Shown here: in pieces, positions 26,938-37,622 of the stretch | Position numbering within the stretch: the stretch's first letter is position 1 | Layout: the number at the start of each line of letters is the position of its first letter | NCBI RefSeq assembly: GCF_900129835.1 | Contig: NZ_FQXA01000003.1 | Span: 248,001-312,000 of the forward strand | Origin: Stutzerimonas xanthomarina DSM 18231 | GTDB taxonomy: Bacteria > Pseudomonadota > Gammaproteobacteria > Pseudomonadales > Pseudomonadaceae | Reading direction: 5' to 3' | Length of the DNA stretch: 64,000 bases | Position numbers and translations under genes: made by a program | The notes under the pieces: model-generated | Told to the model about the DNA's origin: nothing | The model's database searches: none | Seen by the model: only the letters and a program-made list of their open reading frames with translations

Positions 26938-27630
26938 TCAATCTTCGGAAGTGTGAACTTTGCGATGGAGGATCGCCTGGAACTCATCGGCAAAGGTGTA
27001 GTAACGACCGATGAGCATCTCGCCACGCGCCGCGAAGCGGTTGTAAGCAATGACCGCTGGAATTGCCGCAAATAGACCGATTGCCGTGGCAATCAGGGCT
27101 TCGGCAATACCCGGCGCAACGGTGGCCAGCGTGGCTTGCTGAACCTGAGCCAGCCCGCGGAAAGAGTTCATGATGCCCCACACAGTACCGAACAGGCCGA
27201 TATAGGGACTGGTGGAACCCACAGTTGCCAGAAACGGCAGGCCCTGCTCAAGCTTTTCTTCTTCGCGAGAGATGGCCACTCGCATTGCCCGGTTTACGCC
27301 ATCCATCACCGCGTCTGGGTCGACACCCTGCTGTTGACGCAGACGGGAAAACTCCTTGAAACCGGCACGAAAAATCTGCTCGACACCGGAGTCCGGGTCC
27401 GGATTGCTTCCAGCCTGTCTATAAAGCTTGGACAGGTCGATGCCCGACCAGAAACGCTCCTCGAAAGCGTCCAGGGAACGCTTGGCGGCTCGGATCATAT
27501 TGCCGCGCTGAAAAATCAAGATCCATGAGGTCACCGAGGCGCCCACCAATATCAGCATCACCAGCTGAACCACAAAGCTGGCGTTGCTGATCAGGCTCCA
27601 CATGGACATATGATCGACGTTGGATTCCAC
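26938..27630 (-). CDS. tolQ: Tol-Pal proton channel subunit TolQ
   Basis: A 230-residue ExbB/TolQ protein with three membrane segments: SFVVQLVMLILVGASVTSWI near the N-terminus, GTVWGIMNSFRG and APGIAEALIATAIGLFAAIPAV in the second half. The start is a GTG at 27630: it has AGGAG 8 nt upstream, lies 2 nt after the ybgC stop and gives the family N-terminus MESNVDHMSMW. The longer frame to 27726 lies inside ybgC. Confidence 0.96.
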   Translation of the reverse strand: MESNVDHMSMWSLISNASFVVQLVMLILVGASVTSWILIFQRGNMIRAAKRSLDAFEERFWSGIDLSKLYRQAGSNPDPDSGVEQIFRAGFKEFSRLRQQQGVDPDAVMDGVNRAMRVAISREEEKLEQGLPFLATVGSTSPYIGLFGTVWGIMNSFRGLAQVQQATLATVAPGIAEALIATAIGLFAAIPAVIAYNRFAARGEMLIGRYYTFADEFQAILHRKVHTSED

Positions 27631-27632
27631 GC

Positions 27633-28076
27633 TTACTCTCCTACTGGGGGTAGACCCGACCTGACGAAAGCGGCACGCAGCAGCTCTGGAATAGAACGGG
27701 GTTTCAAACTCTCGGTGCGCACACACGCCACCACGAACTGCCCTTCGCAGAGCAGTACATCATCATCAGCTCGCCGCACCTGCTGTTTGAAACGCAGGCT
27801 TGCACGCTTCACTTCGACCACTTCAGCAGTTACCAGCAGTTCGTCGTCCAGACGCGCCGGCGAGTGATAACGCGCCTCACTGGAGTGCACGACAAAAAGC
27901 AGGTCTTCACCAACCAGCTGCGACTGGGCAAAACCCAGGCTGCGCAACCGTTCGGTACGGGCCCGCTCCATAAACTTGAGGTAATTGACGTAATAAACGA
28001 TGCCACCCGCGTCGGTATCTTCGTAGTACACGCGACAACGGTGGGAGAACAAATGAGCTTGTGATTCCGCGCGCAT
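27633..28076 (-). CDS. ybgC: Tol-Pal-associated acyl-CoA thioesterase YbgC
   Basis: A 147-residue hot-dog thioesterase with the active-site block [26 protein letters not shown]. Family members hydrolyse short-chain acyl-CoA and are almost always the first gene of the tol cluster, as here. Start at 28076 ([10 protein letters not shown]) fits Pseudomonas homologues; ribosome-site evidence is weak, and ATG 28103 is the alternative. Confidence 0.94.
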   Translation of the reverse strand: MRAESQAHLFSHRCRVYYEDTDAGGIVYYVNYLKFMERARTERLRSLGFAQSQLVGEDLLFVVHSSEARYHSPARLDDELLVTAEVVEVKRASLRFKQQVRRADDDVLLCEGQFVVACVRTESLKPRSIPELLRAAFVRSGLPPVGE

Positions 28077-28127
28077 ACTAGTGCCAGGCCCTGCAATTGC
28101 CAATTGGGTAAAACAAAGAAATTTTCG

Positions 28128-29180
28128 TCACTCTGTGTCACCACTGAAAAGGTCGGGAGTAGGCGGATCTCCCAGGCGTTTCGGCAGGTTCAAACCAAAG
28201 TGCAAATAGGCGTGACGTGTGACGACGCGCCCCCTCGGGGTGCGCATGATGTAGCCCTGCTGGATCAGATAGGGCTCAAGCACATCCTCGATGGTATGAC
28301 GCTCTTCGCTGATGGCTGCCGCCAGGCTGTCGATCCCAACCGGACCGCCATCGAACTTCTCGATCAGCGTGAGCAGCAGCCGGCGATCCTGATGATCGAG
28401 GCCACGTTCGTCGACATCGAGCATGTTCAGCGCGAGGTCCGCAGTGCTGCGGCTGATCTCGCCATTACCACGCACTTCGGCGAAGTCGCGCACCCGGCGC
28501 AGCAGGCGATTGGCAATACGCGGCGTACCTCGGGCACGACGGGCAATTTCAACCGCCCCTTCCGCCTCGATAGGTAGGCCGAGAATCCCGGCTGATCGAG
28601 TGACAATCGTCGCCAGGTCTGCCGTCGAGTAGAACTCGAGACGCTGGACGATACCGAAACGATCGCGCAGCGGATTGGTGAGCATGCCGGCCCGGGTCGT
28701 CGCGCCAACCAGAGTGAACGGTGGTAAGTCGAGTTTGATCGAGCGTGCCGCGGGGCCCTCACCGATCATGATGTCGAGTTGAAAATCCTCCATCGCGGGA
28801 TAGAGCACTTCCTCCACAATTGGCGACAGCCGGTGGATCTCGTCGACGAACAGTACATCGCCTTCTTCCAGATTAGTCAGCAGCGCCGCAAGATCACCCG
28901 GCCGTTCGAGCACTGGGCCCGAGGTGCTTTTGATCGAGACGCCCATTTCCTGCGCGATGATATTGGCCAACGTGGTCTTACCCAGCCCTGGCGGACCAAA
29001 GATCAGCGTGTGATCCAGCGATTCTTTGCGTCCACGCGCCGCACGGATAAAAAGGTCCATCTGCTCGCGCACTACTGGCTGACCAATATATTCCGCCAGG
29101 CTCAGCGGGCGGATGGCGCGATCAAACTGTTCTTCGCGGTCACGGCCGGTAGCCGTGATGAGGCGGTCAGCTTCGATCAT
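28128..29180 (-). CDS. ruvB: Holliday junction branch migration ATPase RuvB
   Basis: A 350-residue AAA+ motor: Walker A ([14 protein letters not shown]), Walker B ([12 protein letters not shown]), sensor 1 ([11 protein letters not shown]) and C-terminal winged helix ([13 protein letters not shown]). With RuvA and RuvC it resolves recombination intermediates. The ruvB stop is 51 nt before the ybgC start. Confidence 0.98.
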   Translation of the reverse strand: MIEADRLITATGRDREEQFDRAIRPLSLAEYIGQPVVREQMDLFIRAARGRKESLDHTLIFGPPGLGKTTLANIIAQEMGVSIKSTSGPVLERPGDLAALLTNLEEGDVLFVDEIHRLSPIVEEVLYPAMEDFQLDIMIGEGPAARSIKLDLPPFTLVGATTRAGMLTNPLRDRFGIVQRLEFYSTADLATIVTRSAGILGLPIEAEGAVEIARRARGTPRIANRLLRRVRDFAEVRGNGEISRSTADLALNMLDVDERGLDHQDRRLLLTLIEKFDGGPVGIDSLAAAISEERHTIEDVLEPYLIQQGYIMRTPRGRVVTRHAYLHFGLNLPKRLGDPPTPDLFSGDTE

Positions 29181-29315
29181 GAGCGATTGCCTTCAACCGA
29201 TTCGGTTTCAGACAGATCCGTCATGAGGCGCAACGCCAGCGCACCAGGTGAGCAAAGCACAGACAGACAAAGCCGCTCCGCAACCAACGCCGCGGCAAAC
29301 ATTTGAAAGCGCACG

Positions 29316-29921
29316 CTAGACCATTCCCTTCAGTGCACGGCGGATCAGGTCTTCACTGCTCAAGTTTTCTTCCTGTACGGCTGATACGGCCCGGCTCGCC
29401 TCTTGCGGCTTAAAGCCAAGGGAGATTAATGCGCTGACTGCGTCATTCTCGGCGCTTGAGACTGCCACGGTGCCGCGGGGTTCCACTACCAGCGTGGCGA
29501 TTGACGGCATGGTCTCCCAGGCCTTGAAACGATCCTTCAGCTCAACCAGCAGGCGCTCAGCCGTCTTCTTTCCAACACCCGGGATCTTGACCAGCACCGA
29601 AGTATCCTGCGCCTGAACGCAGCGCACCAGCTCATCCACCTCAAGGCCGGACATCAACGCAAGGGCAAGTTTCGGCCCGACGCCGTTAAGCCGAATCAGC
29701 TCTCGGAACAGCTCTCGGTCGCGCTTTTCAGCAAAGCCGTACAGCAGATGCGCGTCTTCACGGACCACCAGATGGGTATGCAGCGTGACCGGCTCACCCA
29801 CCGCAGGCAGGCGATACAGCGTGGTCATTGGCACCTCAAGCTCATAACCGATGCCATTGACGTCGAGAATCAGATGAGGCGGCTGTTTTTCCGCCAGGGT
29901 CCCGCGCAAGCGTCCAATCAC
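29316..29921 (-). CDS. ruvA: Holliday junction DNA helicase subunit RuvA
   Basis: A 201-residue protein: OB-fold N-terminus ([27 protein letters not shown]), two helix-hairpin-helix motifs ([31 protein letters not shown]) and a C-terminal RuvB-binding domain. It lies 81 nt after ruvC and 135 nt before ruvB; that second gap shows no gene. Confidence 0.98.
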   Translation of the reverse strand: MIGRLRGTLAEKQPPHLILDVNGIGYELEVPMTTLYRLPAVGEPVTLHTHLVVREDAHLLYGFAEKRDRELFRELIRLNGVGPKLALALMSGLEVDELVRCVQAQDTSVLVKIPGVGKKTAERLLVELKDRFKAWETMPSIATLVVEPRGTVAVSSAENDAVSALISLGFKPQEASRAVSAVQEENLSSEDLIRRALKGMV

Positions 29922-30002
29922 TGTAATACGTCCTCGTTCGATCGATACTCAACCGATCGGATTACTTAAACCTGCTCTCTAGGCATATGCCGAAGAGTTC
30001 AA

Positions 30003-30527
30003 CTACAGCCGCAGGCGTCCAGCTCTTCGCTTAGCGCCGGCAAGGCCATGCGGAATCAGGCTCTGACGATGATGTGCGTGACACAAGGCAATGGCCAGAG
30101 CGTCGGAGGCATCGATCTGCGGCTTCTGCGTCAATTTCAGCAGATGCATCACCATCATCTGTACCTGCTGCTTGTCCGCACCGCCGGTTCCGGCAATCGC
30201 CTGTTTGACCTGCGTGGCAGTGTACTCGGAGATCTCGAGCCCTTGCTCCGCAGCCGCCACGATTGCAGCTCCCCTCGCCTGACCCAGCTTCAATGCGGAG
30301 TCGGCGTTACGCGCCATAAACACTTGTTCAATGCCCATCGTCACGGGCCCATGTAGGCGAATGACTTCGCTGACGCCGCAGAACACCGCCTGCAAGCGCG
30401 CCGAAAGCTCACCGCCACCCGTGCGAATGCAACCCGACGCGACATACTCGCAGGTGCGACCGTTATCCCGCACTACGCCGTAGCCGGTGATTCGTGAGCC
30501 CGGGTCTATGCCCAGAATAAGCGTCAT
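30003..30527 (-). CDS. ruvC: Crossover junction endodeoxyribonuclease RuvC
   Basis: A 174-residue resolvase: first acidic residue in [16 protein letters not shown], second Glu in [11 protein letters not shown], and late acidic ligands in [16 protein letters not shown]. Start at 30527 gives the canonical [11 protein letters not shown]; the upstream extension runs through the yebC terminator. Confidence 0.97.
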   Translation of the reverse strand: MTLILGIDPGSRITGYGVVRDNGRTCEYVASGCIRTGGGELSARLQAVFCGVSEVIRLHGPVTMGIEQVFMARNADSALKLGQARGAAIVAAAEQGLEISEYTATQVKQAIAGTGGADKQQVQMMVMHLLKLTQKPQIDASDALAIALCHAHHRQSLIPHGLAGAKRRAGRLRL

Positions 30528-30619
30528 GCAGCCGCCGTACTGTCTATTTATCCAGCCGCTAGTATAAGGATGCCCCTTCGCTGCGGCCAGAGACATAACG
30601 AGACGCCGGGCGCTCCTCG

Positions 30620-30654
30620 AAAAAAAACCGGAAGCACTTTTGGTGACTTCCGGC
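30620..30654 (-). terminator. Intrinsic terminator after yebC
   Basis: Leftward: stem CCGGAAGT/GCTTCCGG-type (GCCGGAAGTCAC ... GTGCTTCCGG) with CAAAA loop, then eight T residues, about 20 nt after the yebC stop. Confidence 0.9.
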
Positions 30655-30674
30655 TCTTTGTCCATCGCAACGAG

Positions 30675-31421
30675 TCAGTCCAGCTGCTCCATGAGCTCAT
30701 CCGGAATCTCGGCGTTATGGTAGACGTTCTGCACGTCGTCCAGATCCTCCAGCGCATCGATCAGACGCAGCACCTTCTGTGCAGTTTCCAGATCTGTCAG
30801 CGGCGCGGCAATCGACGGGATCATCGCGATGTCCGCTTCGTCACCTTTGAATCCGGCAGCAGCTAGCGCCTCGTTGACCGCGTGAAAATCCGTAAAGCTG
30901 GTAGACACCAGCGCCGAGCCGTCATCGCCCACTTCCACATCGTCTGCGCCGGCTTCGAGCGCCGCTTCCATCAATGCGTCCTCCTCAACGCCAGCCGTAA
31001 AGGTGATCTGCCCTTTGCGATCGAACATATAGGCGACCGAACCATCTGTGCCGAGATTGCCGCCGTGTTTGCTGAAGGCATGACGCACTTCTGCGGCCGT
31101 ACGGTTACGGTTGTCAGTCATGGCCTCGACAATGATGGCGACACCGCTAGGTGCATAGCCTTCATAGGTCAACTCGACGACATTATCAGCGTCATTGGTG
31201 CCCGCGCCGCGGGCAATGGCACGGTCAATCACGTCGCGCGACATATTCGCAACCAGTGCTTTATCGACTGCCAAGCGCAGGCGCGGATTGTCTGCTGGAA
31301 TCGGCCCGCTCTTGGCGGCAACCGTCAGCTCGCGAATCAGCTTGGTAAAGATCTTGCCGCGCTTGGCGTCCTGACGCCCCTTGCGGTGCTTGATGTTGGC
31401 CCATTTGGAATGACCAGCCAT
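30675..31421 (-). CDS. yebC: YebC/PmpR family regulator
   Basis: A 248-residue protein with the family start [23 protein letters not shown] and the acidic blocks typical of YebC ([20 protein letters not shown]). Members are DNA-binding regulators (PmpR in P. aeruginosa) and have recently been linked to translation of proline stretches. It lies between aspS and ruvC, the conserved Pseudomonas order. Confidence 0.95.
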   Translation of the reverse strand: MAGHSKWANIKHRKGRQDAKRGKIFTKLIRELTVAAKSGPIPADNPRLRLAVDKALVANMSRDVIDRAIARGAGTNDADNVVELTYEGYAPSGVAIIVEAMTDNRNRTAAEVRHAFSKHGGNLGTDGSVAYMFDRKGQITFTAGVEEDALMEAALEAGADDVEVGDDGSALVSTSFTDFHAVNEALAAAGFKGDEADIAMIPSIAAPLTDLETAQKVLRLIDALEDLDDVQNVYHNAEIPDELMEQLD

Positions 31422-31463
31422 TAACTGCCTCCCTTTCCGATCAACTTTTCATCTTGCTGAAAC

Positions 31464-31491
31464 CAAGAGCCCAGGTTTCCCTGGGCTCTTG
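31464..31491 (-). terminator. Terminator hairpin after aspS
   Basis: Leftward: perfect 12-bp stem CAAGAGCCCAGG/CCTGGGCTCTTG with GAAA tetraloop, 5 nt after the stop; only a weak T-tract follows (GTTTC), so some read-through into yebC is likely. Confidence 0.7.
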
Positions 31492-31496
31492 TGCCG

Positions 31497-33272
31497 TCAT
31501 TCGGCTTTCGGCTGCTCGCGCAGGCGAATGTGCAATTCACGCAAGGCCTTGCCATCCACCGCACCCGGTGCCTGGGTCATGACATCCGCGGCGCTCTGGG
31601 TTTTCGGGAAAGCGATGACCTCACGGATCGATTGCGCGCCGGTCATCAACATCACCAGACGATCGAGGCCGAACGCCAGACCACCGTGCGGCGGCGCACC
31701 GAACTTGAGCGCATCGAGCAGGAAGCCAAACTTTTCGTCCTGCTCTGCCTCATCGATGCCCAGGATGCGAAATACCGTTTGCTGCATTTCCTTGCGGTGG
31801 ATACGGATCGAACCACCTCCCAATTCTGTGCCGTTTAGCACCATGTCATAGGCCCGCGACAGTGCACCCGCTGGGTTCGCCTCAAGCTCCTGTGGTGTGC
31901 ACTTAGGCGCAGTGAACGGATGATGCAGCGCGCTGAGCGAGCCGTCGTCGTTCTCCTCGAACATCGGAAAGTCGACCACCCACATCGGCGCCCACTCACA
32001 GGTCAGCAACTGCAAATCATGGCCAAGCTTGATGCGCAGTGCGCCCAGCGCCTCGGATACGATCTTGACCTTATCCGCACCAAAGAAGACGATATCGCCG
32101 TCGACGGCGCCAACGCGATCAAGGATCACGTTGAGCTTGTCTTCTGGGATGTTCTTCACGATCGGCGACTGTAAACCCTCAACGCCTTTGGCGCGCTCGT
32201 TGACCTTGATGTACGCCAGACCCTTGGCACCGTAGATACCGACAAACTTGGTGTAGTCGTCAATCTGCTTGCGCGGCATGCTCGCCCCGCCTGGCACGCG
32301 AAGCGCGGCGACACGGCACTTGGGATCATTCGCCGGACCGCTGAACACCTTGAACTCGACCTGCTGCAGCTGATCGGCCACGTCGACCAGCTCCAGCGGA
32401 ATGCGCAGATCCGGCTTGTCGGAGCCATAACGACGCATGGCCTCTTCGAATGGCATATGCGGGAACTCACCGAACTCGACGTCCAGTACTTCCTTGAACA
32501 GTTTGCGCACCATGCCCTCGGTGATTCCGATGATGTCGGACTCTTCGAGGAAGCTGGTTTCGATGTCGATCTGGGTGAATTCCGGCTGACGGTCCGCACG
32601 AAGGTCTTCGTCACGGAAGCACTTGGCGATCTGGTAGTAGCGGTCGAAACCCGCGACCATCAACAATTGCTTGAACAGCTGCGGCGACTGGGGCAGCGCG
32701 AAGAAATTACCGGCATGGGTACGGCTAGGCACCAGGTAGTCACGCGCACCTTCAGGTGTCGGACGCCCGAGAATCGGCGTTTCAACGTCGAGAAAGCCAT
32801 TCTCATCGAGGTAGCCGCGGATGCTGGCAGTGATTCTCGAGCGCAGCTTGAGCTTCTCGGCCATCTCTGGCCGACGCAGATCAATGAAGCGATAACGCAG
32901 ACGAGTTTCCTCGCCAACGTCGCTGTATTCATTGAGGGGGAACGGCGGAGTTTCTGCCTCGTTGAGCACTTCGAGTTCATAGCCGAGCACTTCGATAGCG
33001 CCGGAAGCCATGTTCGGGTTGACCGCACCAGCCGGGCGCAGGCGCACCTTGCCGGTGATCTTGATCACATACTCGCTGCGCACTTTGTCTGCGGCGGCAA
33101 AGGTATCGGCGCGATCAGGATCGAACACGACCTGAGCCAGCCCCTCGCGGTCACGCACGTCGAGGAAGATCACCCCGCCGTGGTCACGGCGACGGTGAAC
33201 CCAGCCGCAAAGAGTGATTTCCTGGCCGTCCAGGCTTTCGTTCAACTGGCCGCAATAGTGGCTGCGCATCAT
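31497..33272 (-). CDS. aspS: Aspartyl-tRNA synthetase
   Basis: A 591-residue class II synthetase: OB-fold anticodon-binding domain ([21 protein letters not shown]), motif 2 ([18 protein letters not shown]), the bacterial GAD insertion (about 290-420), and motif 3 ([14 protein letters not shown]). P. aeruginosa AspRS is known to be non-discriminating, also charging tRNA-Asn; that probably applies here. Start at 33272 ([10 protein letters not shown]) matches Pseudomonas; the frame to 33341 is an extension. Confidence 0.98.
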   Translation of the reverse strand: MMRSHYCGQLNESLDGQEITLCGWVHRRRDHGGVIFLDVRDREGLAQVVFDPDRADTFAAADKVRSEYVIKITGKVRLRPAGAVNPNMASGAIEVLGYELEVLNEAETPPFPLNEYSDVGEETRLRYRFIDLRRPEMAEKLKLRSRITASIRGYLDENGFLDVETPILGRPTPEGARDYLVPSRTHAGNFFALPQSPQLFKQLLMVAGFDRYYQIAKCFRDEDLRADRQPEFTQIDIETSFLEESDIIGITEGMVRKLFKEVLDVEFGEFPHMPFEEAMRRYGSDKPDLRIPLELVDVADQLQQVEFKVFSGPANDPKCRVAALRVPGGASMPRKQIDDYTKFVGIYGAKGLAYIKVNERAKGVEGLQSPIVKNIPEDKLNVILDRVGAVDGDIVFFGADKVKIVSEALGALRIKLGHDLQLLTCEWAPMWVVDFPMFEENDDGSLSALHHPFTAPKCTPQELEANPAGALSRAYDMVLNGTELGGGSIRIHRKEMQQTVFRILGIDEAEQDEKFGFLLDALKFGAPPHGGLAFGLDRLVMLMTGAQSIREVIAFPKTQSAADVMTQAPGAVDGKALRELHIRLREQPKAE

Positions 33273-33645
33273 GGTGAGGTTCGCTTCTCGCATCTTGAAA
33301 ATTCGTTGGGTCGCTCGAATCGCGACTGTGCAGACGGCCACCTGATGGCGTCCCGCCCGGGATATCGATCGTCGGCAATGGAAGGATCACGCACCAGCAC
33401 CGCAGCGCTTCCTCGCACGGCAAAACGAGCCGCCCGACACAAGCGCGGGATTATATCCGCATAATCCTTTCAACGCAGCCGGCTGCCGTTAGGGCCGAAC
33501 AATCGATCCGATAAGCATCGATTTTTGAACCGAAACCATCATTACGCCTTCCAAGCCATGAATCTCAGCTGCCAGCGCAGCACTTACCGAAGACACTCAT
33601 TTTCTGGCATAGAATGTCAGCGAATTCACCAAACGGGAGAAAACC
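33273..33645. promoter_or_regulatory. Divergent control region between aspS and the dps-like gene
   Basis: No gene is credible in this 373-nt stretch. It contains an inverted repeat AATCGAT/ATCGATT with a 9-nt loop followed by TTT (33501-33525), and a TAGAAT hexamer about 30 nt upstream of the dps-like start that could be its -10 box. No clear OxyR or Fur site was recognised. Confidence 0.4.
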
Positions 33646-34116
33646 ATGGAAATCGACATTGGTATTGCCGAACAGGATCGCGCCGCTATTGCGGACGGTT
33701 TGTCCCGCCTGCTGGCCGACACCTACACCTTGTATCTGAAGACCCACAACTTCCACTGGAACGTGACGGGCCCGATGTTCAACACGCTGCACACGATGTT
33801 CGAGACCCAGTACACCGAACTTGCACTGGCGGTGGATGACATTGCTGAGCGTATCCGCGCACTGGGCTTTCCGGCTCCAGGCACTTACGCCGCCTATTCG
33901 AAGCTGTCGTCAATCAAGGAGCAAGAGGGCATCCCCTCTGCCGAGGAGATGATCAAACTGCTAGTTGAGGGCCAGGAAGCGGTAGTCCGTACTGCACGTG
34001 GCATTTTCCCGCTGCTGGAAAAAGTCAGCGACGAGCCCACCGCTGACCTGCTGACCCAACGCATGCAGATCCACGAGAAAACCGCCTGGATGCTGCGCAG
34101 CCTGTTGGCTGCCTGA
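33646..34116 (+). CDS. Dps-family ferritin-like protein
   Basis: A 156-residue four-helix protein with the Dps ferroxidase signature [24 protein letters not shown] and [13 protein letters not shown] (His/His/Asp/Glu ligands across the dimer interface). Dps proteins oxidise and store iron and protect DNA in stationary phase and oxidative stress. GGGAG lies 7 nt before the ATG. A GC hairpin (34145-34170) follows the stop by about 30 nt but lacks a T-run. Confidence 0.92.
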   Translation: MEIDIGIAEQDRAAIADGLSRLLADTYTLYLKTHNFHWNVTGPMFNTLHTMFETQYTELALAVDDIAERIRALGFPAPGTYAAYSKLSSIKEQEGIPSAEEMIKLLVEGQEAVVRTARGIFPLLEKVSDEPTADLLTQRMQIHEKTAWMLRSLLAA

Positions 34117-34260
34117 CCATCCGCCAGCGTATTCGCTTGCAAACGGGATAGCCGCACGAGCGGTTATCCCACCGGAACCGTTCCAGGACAAAACGAACCT
34201 GGAAGACTCGACCTCACCCGCCCCACGCCCCACTCAATCGCGAACCTCAAGCACACCGAA

Positions 34261-34289
34261 TTGAGCGACGCCATCCTTTACTGTTAAAT
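34261..34289 (+). promoter_or_regulatory. Candidate sigma-70 promoter of the membrane cold-shock gene
   Basis: TTGAGC (34261-34266), 17-nt spacer, TTAAAT (34284-34289), about 120 nt upstream of the start at 34411, giving a long leader as often seen for cold-shock genes. Confidence 0.45.
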
Positions 34290-34410
34290 TCGCGCGCGCC
34301 GCAGGCAGGGCACCATTAAATATGAGCGATCGCCTCACTTACGCTCAGCGTCTCCATTTGCCCTAAAGCCTGCCGCTTTCTGTCGTGCTAGTTAACTGTG
34401 AGCCATAAGA

Positions 34411-35040
34411 ATGCTTAAGATCCTTCATGTATTAACGGGCGTAGCCGCCTTGATATTATCGTTCGTACCCAGCCTGACCGGCGCCATGCCAGTACTGGTC
34501 CAGCCTGCAGCGTTGTGCCTGCTGCTTCTGGGCCTGCTGAACGTGCAGTTCGCTGCCTCCGCCCAACTGAACACCAACGGTCATACCCGTCCACTATTGT
34601 TCGGCGCATCCGCACTGCTAGTCGCTGCAGCCGCCGTCCAGACTGTTGTCGTATTGATCCCGGTCGCCAGCGTCGCAGGCCAGCCGGCAACCCTAGCCAG
34701 CCTCATGCTCGCTTTCATTGCCGTACTGCTGCAATTGGCAACAAGCCAAACGAAAAGCAGAAACACAGGCACACCGAACCGCAGCGCTGGCAAATCCCGC
34801 AAAGTGCAGCCCAGTCACGCCGCCGCTCCGGCCGCCGGGCGCGAAAAAGGCACCGTCAAGTGGTTCAATACTTCAAAGGGTTTCGGTTTCATTTCCCGTG
34901 ACAGTGGCGACGATGTCTTTGTCCACTTTCGGGCTATTCGAGGCGAAGGGCACAGGGTGCTTATCGAGGGCCAACGCGTCGAATTTACCGTCATGATGCG
35001 CGACAAGGGCCTCCAGGCCGAAGACGTGGTCGCCGACTAG
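34411..35040 (+). CDS. Membrane-anchored cold-shock domain protein
   Basis: A 209-residue protein in two parts. Residues 1-110 form three to four hydrophobic segments ([68 protein letters not shown]). A basic Ser/Lys linker follows, then residues about 142-209 are a cold-shock domain with RNP1 [11 protein letters not shown] and RNP2 DVFVHFRAI, starting [11 protein letters not shown]. The CSD binds single-stranded RNA/DNA; the membrane part is unlike soluble CspA proteins (about 70 residues). A similar gene next to dps exists in other Pseudomonas. Role unknown; possibly membrane-proximal RNA binding. Confidence 0.85.
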   Translation: MLKILHVLTGVAALILSFVPSLTGAMPVLVQPAALCLLLLGLLNVQFAASAQLNTNGHTRPLLFGASALLVAAAAVQTVVVLIPVASVAGQPATLASLMLAFIAVLLQLATSQTKSRNTGTPNRSAGKSRKVQPSHAAAPAAGREKGTVKWFNTSKGFGFISRDSGDDVFVHFRAIRGEGHRVLIEGQRVEFTVMMRDKGLQAEDVVAD

Positions 35041-35103
35041 CCCAACCGCTGACTGCTGACGCAAGGCGCCAGCGCACTCTGCCGTTACTACGCCGCCACC
35101 CTG

Positions 35104-35310
35104 TCAATAATGGGGCGGCGGCGCTTCATCTCCCTCCCCCTCCATTCTGCTTTGCAGATCTTCCTGTCGCCTGGCAAGCAAACCGAGCTGCGCCTGCAGC
35201 CGGTCGACTGTTCGCTGCTGTGCGACCAGCACATCGCTCAGCGTCTGGATAGTGTCATCCTGAAAAGCCAGACGCGCCTCTAAGTCGGTGATGCGTTGCT
35301 CCAGCTCCAT
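35104..35310 (-). CDS. slyX: SlyX family protein
   Basis: A 68-residue coiled-coil protein (MELEQRITDLEARLAFQDDTIQTLSDVL region) ending PPPHY, the SlyX tail. Function unknown. Its ATG overlaps the stop of the HIT gene by 1 nt. Confidence 0.92.
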   Translation of the reverse strand: MELEQRITDLEARLAFQDDTIQTLSDVLVAQQRTVDRLQAQLGLLARRQEDLQSRMEGEGDEAPPPHY

Positions 35311-35738
35311 TATTTGCCCTCCTCGAACTGAAAGCCGTCGGCAAGGACAAGTTTCAGTTTCTGTCTGACGCCAGCCAGCTGCGCTTCGTTATAAGGCCTG
35401 GCCGGCTGAAAACCCCAGACAGGGGCCGGCCAGGCAACATCGTCCCGCCGCCGAGCGACCACATGCACGTGCAACTGGCTCACGACATTTCCCAGTGTTG
35501 CCAGGTTCATCTTGTCCGCGCCGAAGGTGTCCTTGAGTATCTCGGCAAGCATTGTCGCCTCTCGCCATAACAGTTGCTGATCAGCCGGATCCAGCTGGAA
35601 CAGCTCACTGACCTCCTCTCGACGGGGCACCAGGATGAACCATGGATAACTGGCGTCGTTCATCAATAGCAACCGGCACAGCGGAAAATCACCCAGCGCC
35701 AGCGTATCCCGCTCCAGGCGCGCATCGAGAACGAACAT
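35310..35738 (-). CDS. HIT-domain nucleotide-binding protein
   Basis: A 142-residue histidine-triad protein: the triad is in SQLHVHVVARR (HxHxH-like with V/A), with NDASYPWFILVPRR upstream. HIT proteins hydrolyse or transfer nucleotidyl groups. It is cotranscribed with slyX; a single ATG at 35738 fits family length. Confidence 0.9.
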   Translation of the reverse strand: MFVLDARLERDTLALGDFPLCRLLLMNDASYPWFILVPRREEVSELFQLDPADQQLLWREATMLAEILKDTFGADKMNLATLGNVVSQLHVHVVARRRDDVAWPAPVWGFQPARPYNEAQLAGVRQKLKLVLADGFQFEEGK

Positions 35739-36192
35739 AACGGTCTCCAGTTCTTTATTGATATTGGCGGCAGCAAGCTGTGCCTGATCGATTGCCGCAG
35801 GATACTCCAGCGCTCGATGGGATCACCAACGCTGGCGCGCACCAATGCAGCGCAAGCGCGTTCGCATTCAGTCCCGCTTTAGCGCGAGCTTCACCAGCCA
35901 TCGACCCGAATCGTCGCGGAAATTCGTTGTTTGGATTTTGTGCACGGTTATTGCTATGAACAAAAAAGCTGCACGAACAAGGGAAGAAAATCGGAAATAG
36001 CTGAGTTAAGCTTGCTCGCGCTAGTTTACCCAGCTACACAGTAATTCTCGGAAATACATTCCAAGGCTTGCTGCAGGTTTACGACCAGCTAGGCAGACAT
36101 GGATTGAATTGAGCTTGAGAACCGAAAATAAAGATGCCTCTTTCCGGCGAACGCAGGAAAGCAAGCACCAATTTGAAACCAAAGGAGCAATC
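35739..36192. promoter_or_regulatory. Intergenic region between the HIT gene and the OprD-family porin
   Basis: About 450 nt without a credible gene. AT-richer sequence between about 35930 and 36150 probably holds the porin promoter, but I could not fix -35/-10 boxes. AAAGGAG directly precedes the porin ATG. Confidence 0.35.
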
Positions 36193-37458
36193 ATGAAATT
36201 GATGAAGTGGAGCGTTATCGCCATGGCCGTTGCGGCCGGGACATCGCAAATGGCGCTGGCGTCCAGCCAGTCGGAGTCGGAAGGCTTTGTGGAAGGCAGC
36301 AGCCTGACCATCTTTAACCGTAACCTGTATATGAACCGTGACTTCCGTGATGATGCTGCGCAGAGCTACCGCGAAGAATGGGGCCATGGCTTCATCGGCA
36401 CCTTCGAATCCGGCTTCACTCAAGGCACCATCGGCGTCGGTGTCGATGCGATCGGCCTCCTGGGAGTAAAGCTTGACACAGGTCGTGGTCGCCAGGGCAA
36501 CGGCATATTCCCGGCAGTACAAGGCGATGACCATGTCGCCGATGATTACTCGCAAGCCGGTGCCGCAATCAAGTTCCGCGTTTCCAATACGGTGCTCAAG
36601 TACGGTACCCAGTTTGTTGCTCTGCCTGTTTTCTCGACAGACGACAGCCGCCTGCTTCCTGAAACAGCCGAAGGCGGCTTGATTACCAGCAGTGAAATTG
36701 ACGGACTGGAGCTGAATGCCGGTCGCTTCACTGCTCTGAGTGCTCAACGCGAATCCAGCCATGACGCCCTGGGACTAGATGAGATCATCTTCGTCGGTGG
36801 CACCTACGCTTTCAGTGACAATCTCAGTACTTCGTTGTACTACTCCGACCTGAAAGACGCCTTCGAAAAGTACTACGGCAACGTCAATTACAATATGGAT
36901 CTGGGCGGCGAGCAGTCGCTGGCCTTCGATTTCAACATTTATCAAAGCGAATATGAGTCGGAGTACGTCAACACTGCCGATGACGAAGACAACACCATCT
37001 GGAGCCTTGCCGGTACGTATGCGTTCGATGCGCACAAGTTTACTGTCGCCTACCAGCAATCGCATGGCGGTGTAGACGGTCAAGGCTATATCTATAGTGA
37101 CGACGGCGGCGGCACCGTCTGGCTGGCGAACTCGGTCCAGTACTCTGACTTCAACGGCGAAGACGAAAAATCCTGGCAGGCGCGTTATGACATCAACATG
37201 GCTAGCTACGGCGTTCCAGGTCTGAGCTTCATGACCCGCTATGTAAGCGGCTATGACATCAGCACGCCGACAGGTACCGGTGAAGAGCGTGAGTGGGACG
37301 TTGAGGCCAAGTATGTCGTCCAAGAAGGCGCGGCCAAGGATTTGTCGCTTCGCCTGCGCCATGCGAAGTACTGGTCCGACAGCGACTACGCACCTGTTAA
37401 CGGCACAGACCTGACCGACCTGCGTCTGATCGTCGAGTATCCGCTGAGCATCCTGTAA
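36193..37458 (+). CDS. OprD-family outer-membrane porin
   Basis: A 421-residue porin: signal peptide (VIAMAVAAGTSQMALA), then EGFVEGSSLTIFNRNLYMNRDF and GFESGFTQGTIGVGVDAIGLLGVKLD-type family blocks (FESGFTQGTIG visible), many short amphipathic strands and a C-terminal LIVEYPLSIL. OprD porins pass amino acids, peptides or small organic acids; the substrate of this one is not evident. Start at 36193 (AAAGGAG upstream) gives the signal peptide. The oprD-proS neighbourhood matches P. aeruginosa. Confidence 0.92.
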   Translation: MKLMKWSVIAMAVAAGTSQMALASSQSESEGFVEGSSLTIFNRNLYMNRDFRDDAAQSYREEWGHGFIGTFESGFTQGTIGVGVDAIGLLGVKLDTGRGRQGNGIFPAVQGDDHVADDYSQAGAAIKFRVSNTVLKYGTQFVALPVFSTDDSRLLPETAEGGLITSSEIDGLELNAGRFTALSAQRESSHDALGLDEIIFVGGTYAFSDNLSTSLYYSDLKDAFEKYYGNVNYNMDLGGEQSLAFDFNIYQSEYESEYVNTADDEDNTIWSLAGTYAFDAHKFTVAYQQSHGGVDGQGYIYSDDGGGTVWLANSVQYSDFNGEDEKSWQARYDINMASYGVPGLSFMTRYVSGYDISTPTGTGEEREWDVEAKYVVQEGAAKDLSLRLRHAKYWSDSDYAPVNGTDLTDLRLIVEYPLSIL

Positions 37459-37490
37459 TACAGGCCCATCAGCTGTAACTCGAGCTAAAC

Positions 37491-37525
37491 AAGAAGCCCG
37501 GCATTCGCCGGGCTTCTTCTTTCTT
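37491..37525 (+). terminator. Intrinsic terminator after the porin gene
   Basis: Stem AGAAGCCCGGC/GCCGGGCTTCT with ATTC loop followed by TCTTTCTT, 33 nt after the stop codon. Confidence 0.9.
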
Positions 37526-37622
37526 GCAGACACACGCCATCGGAACGATTCTGTACGCCAGAGTATCGCCGCCGTACAATGCCGAGCCAAATTCTCCGCT
37601 CTGCAAGGACACAACGGCCCAC

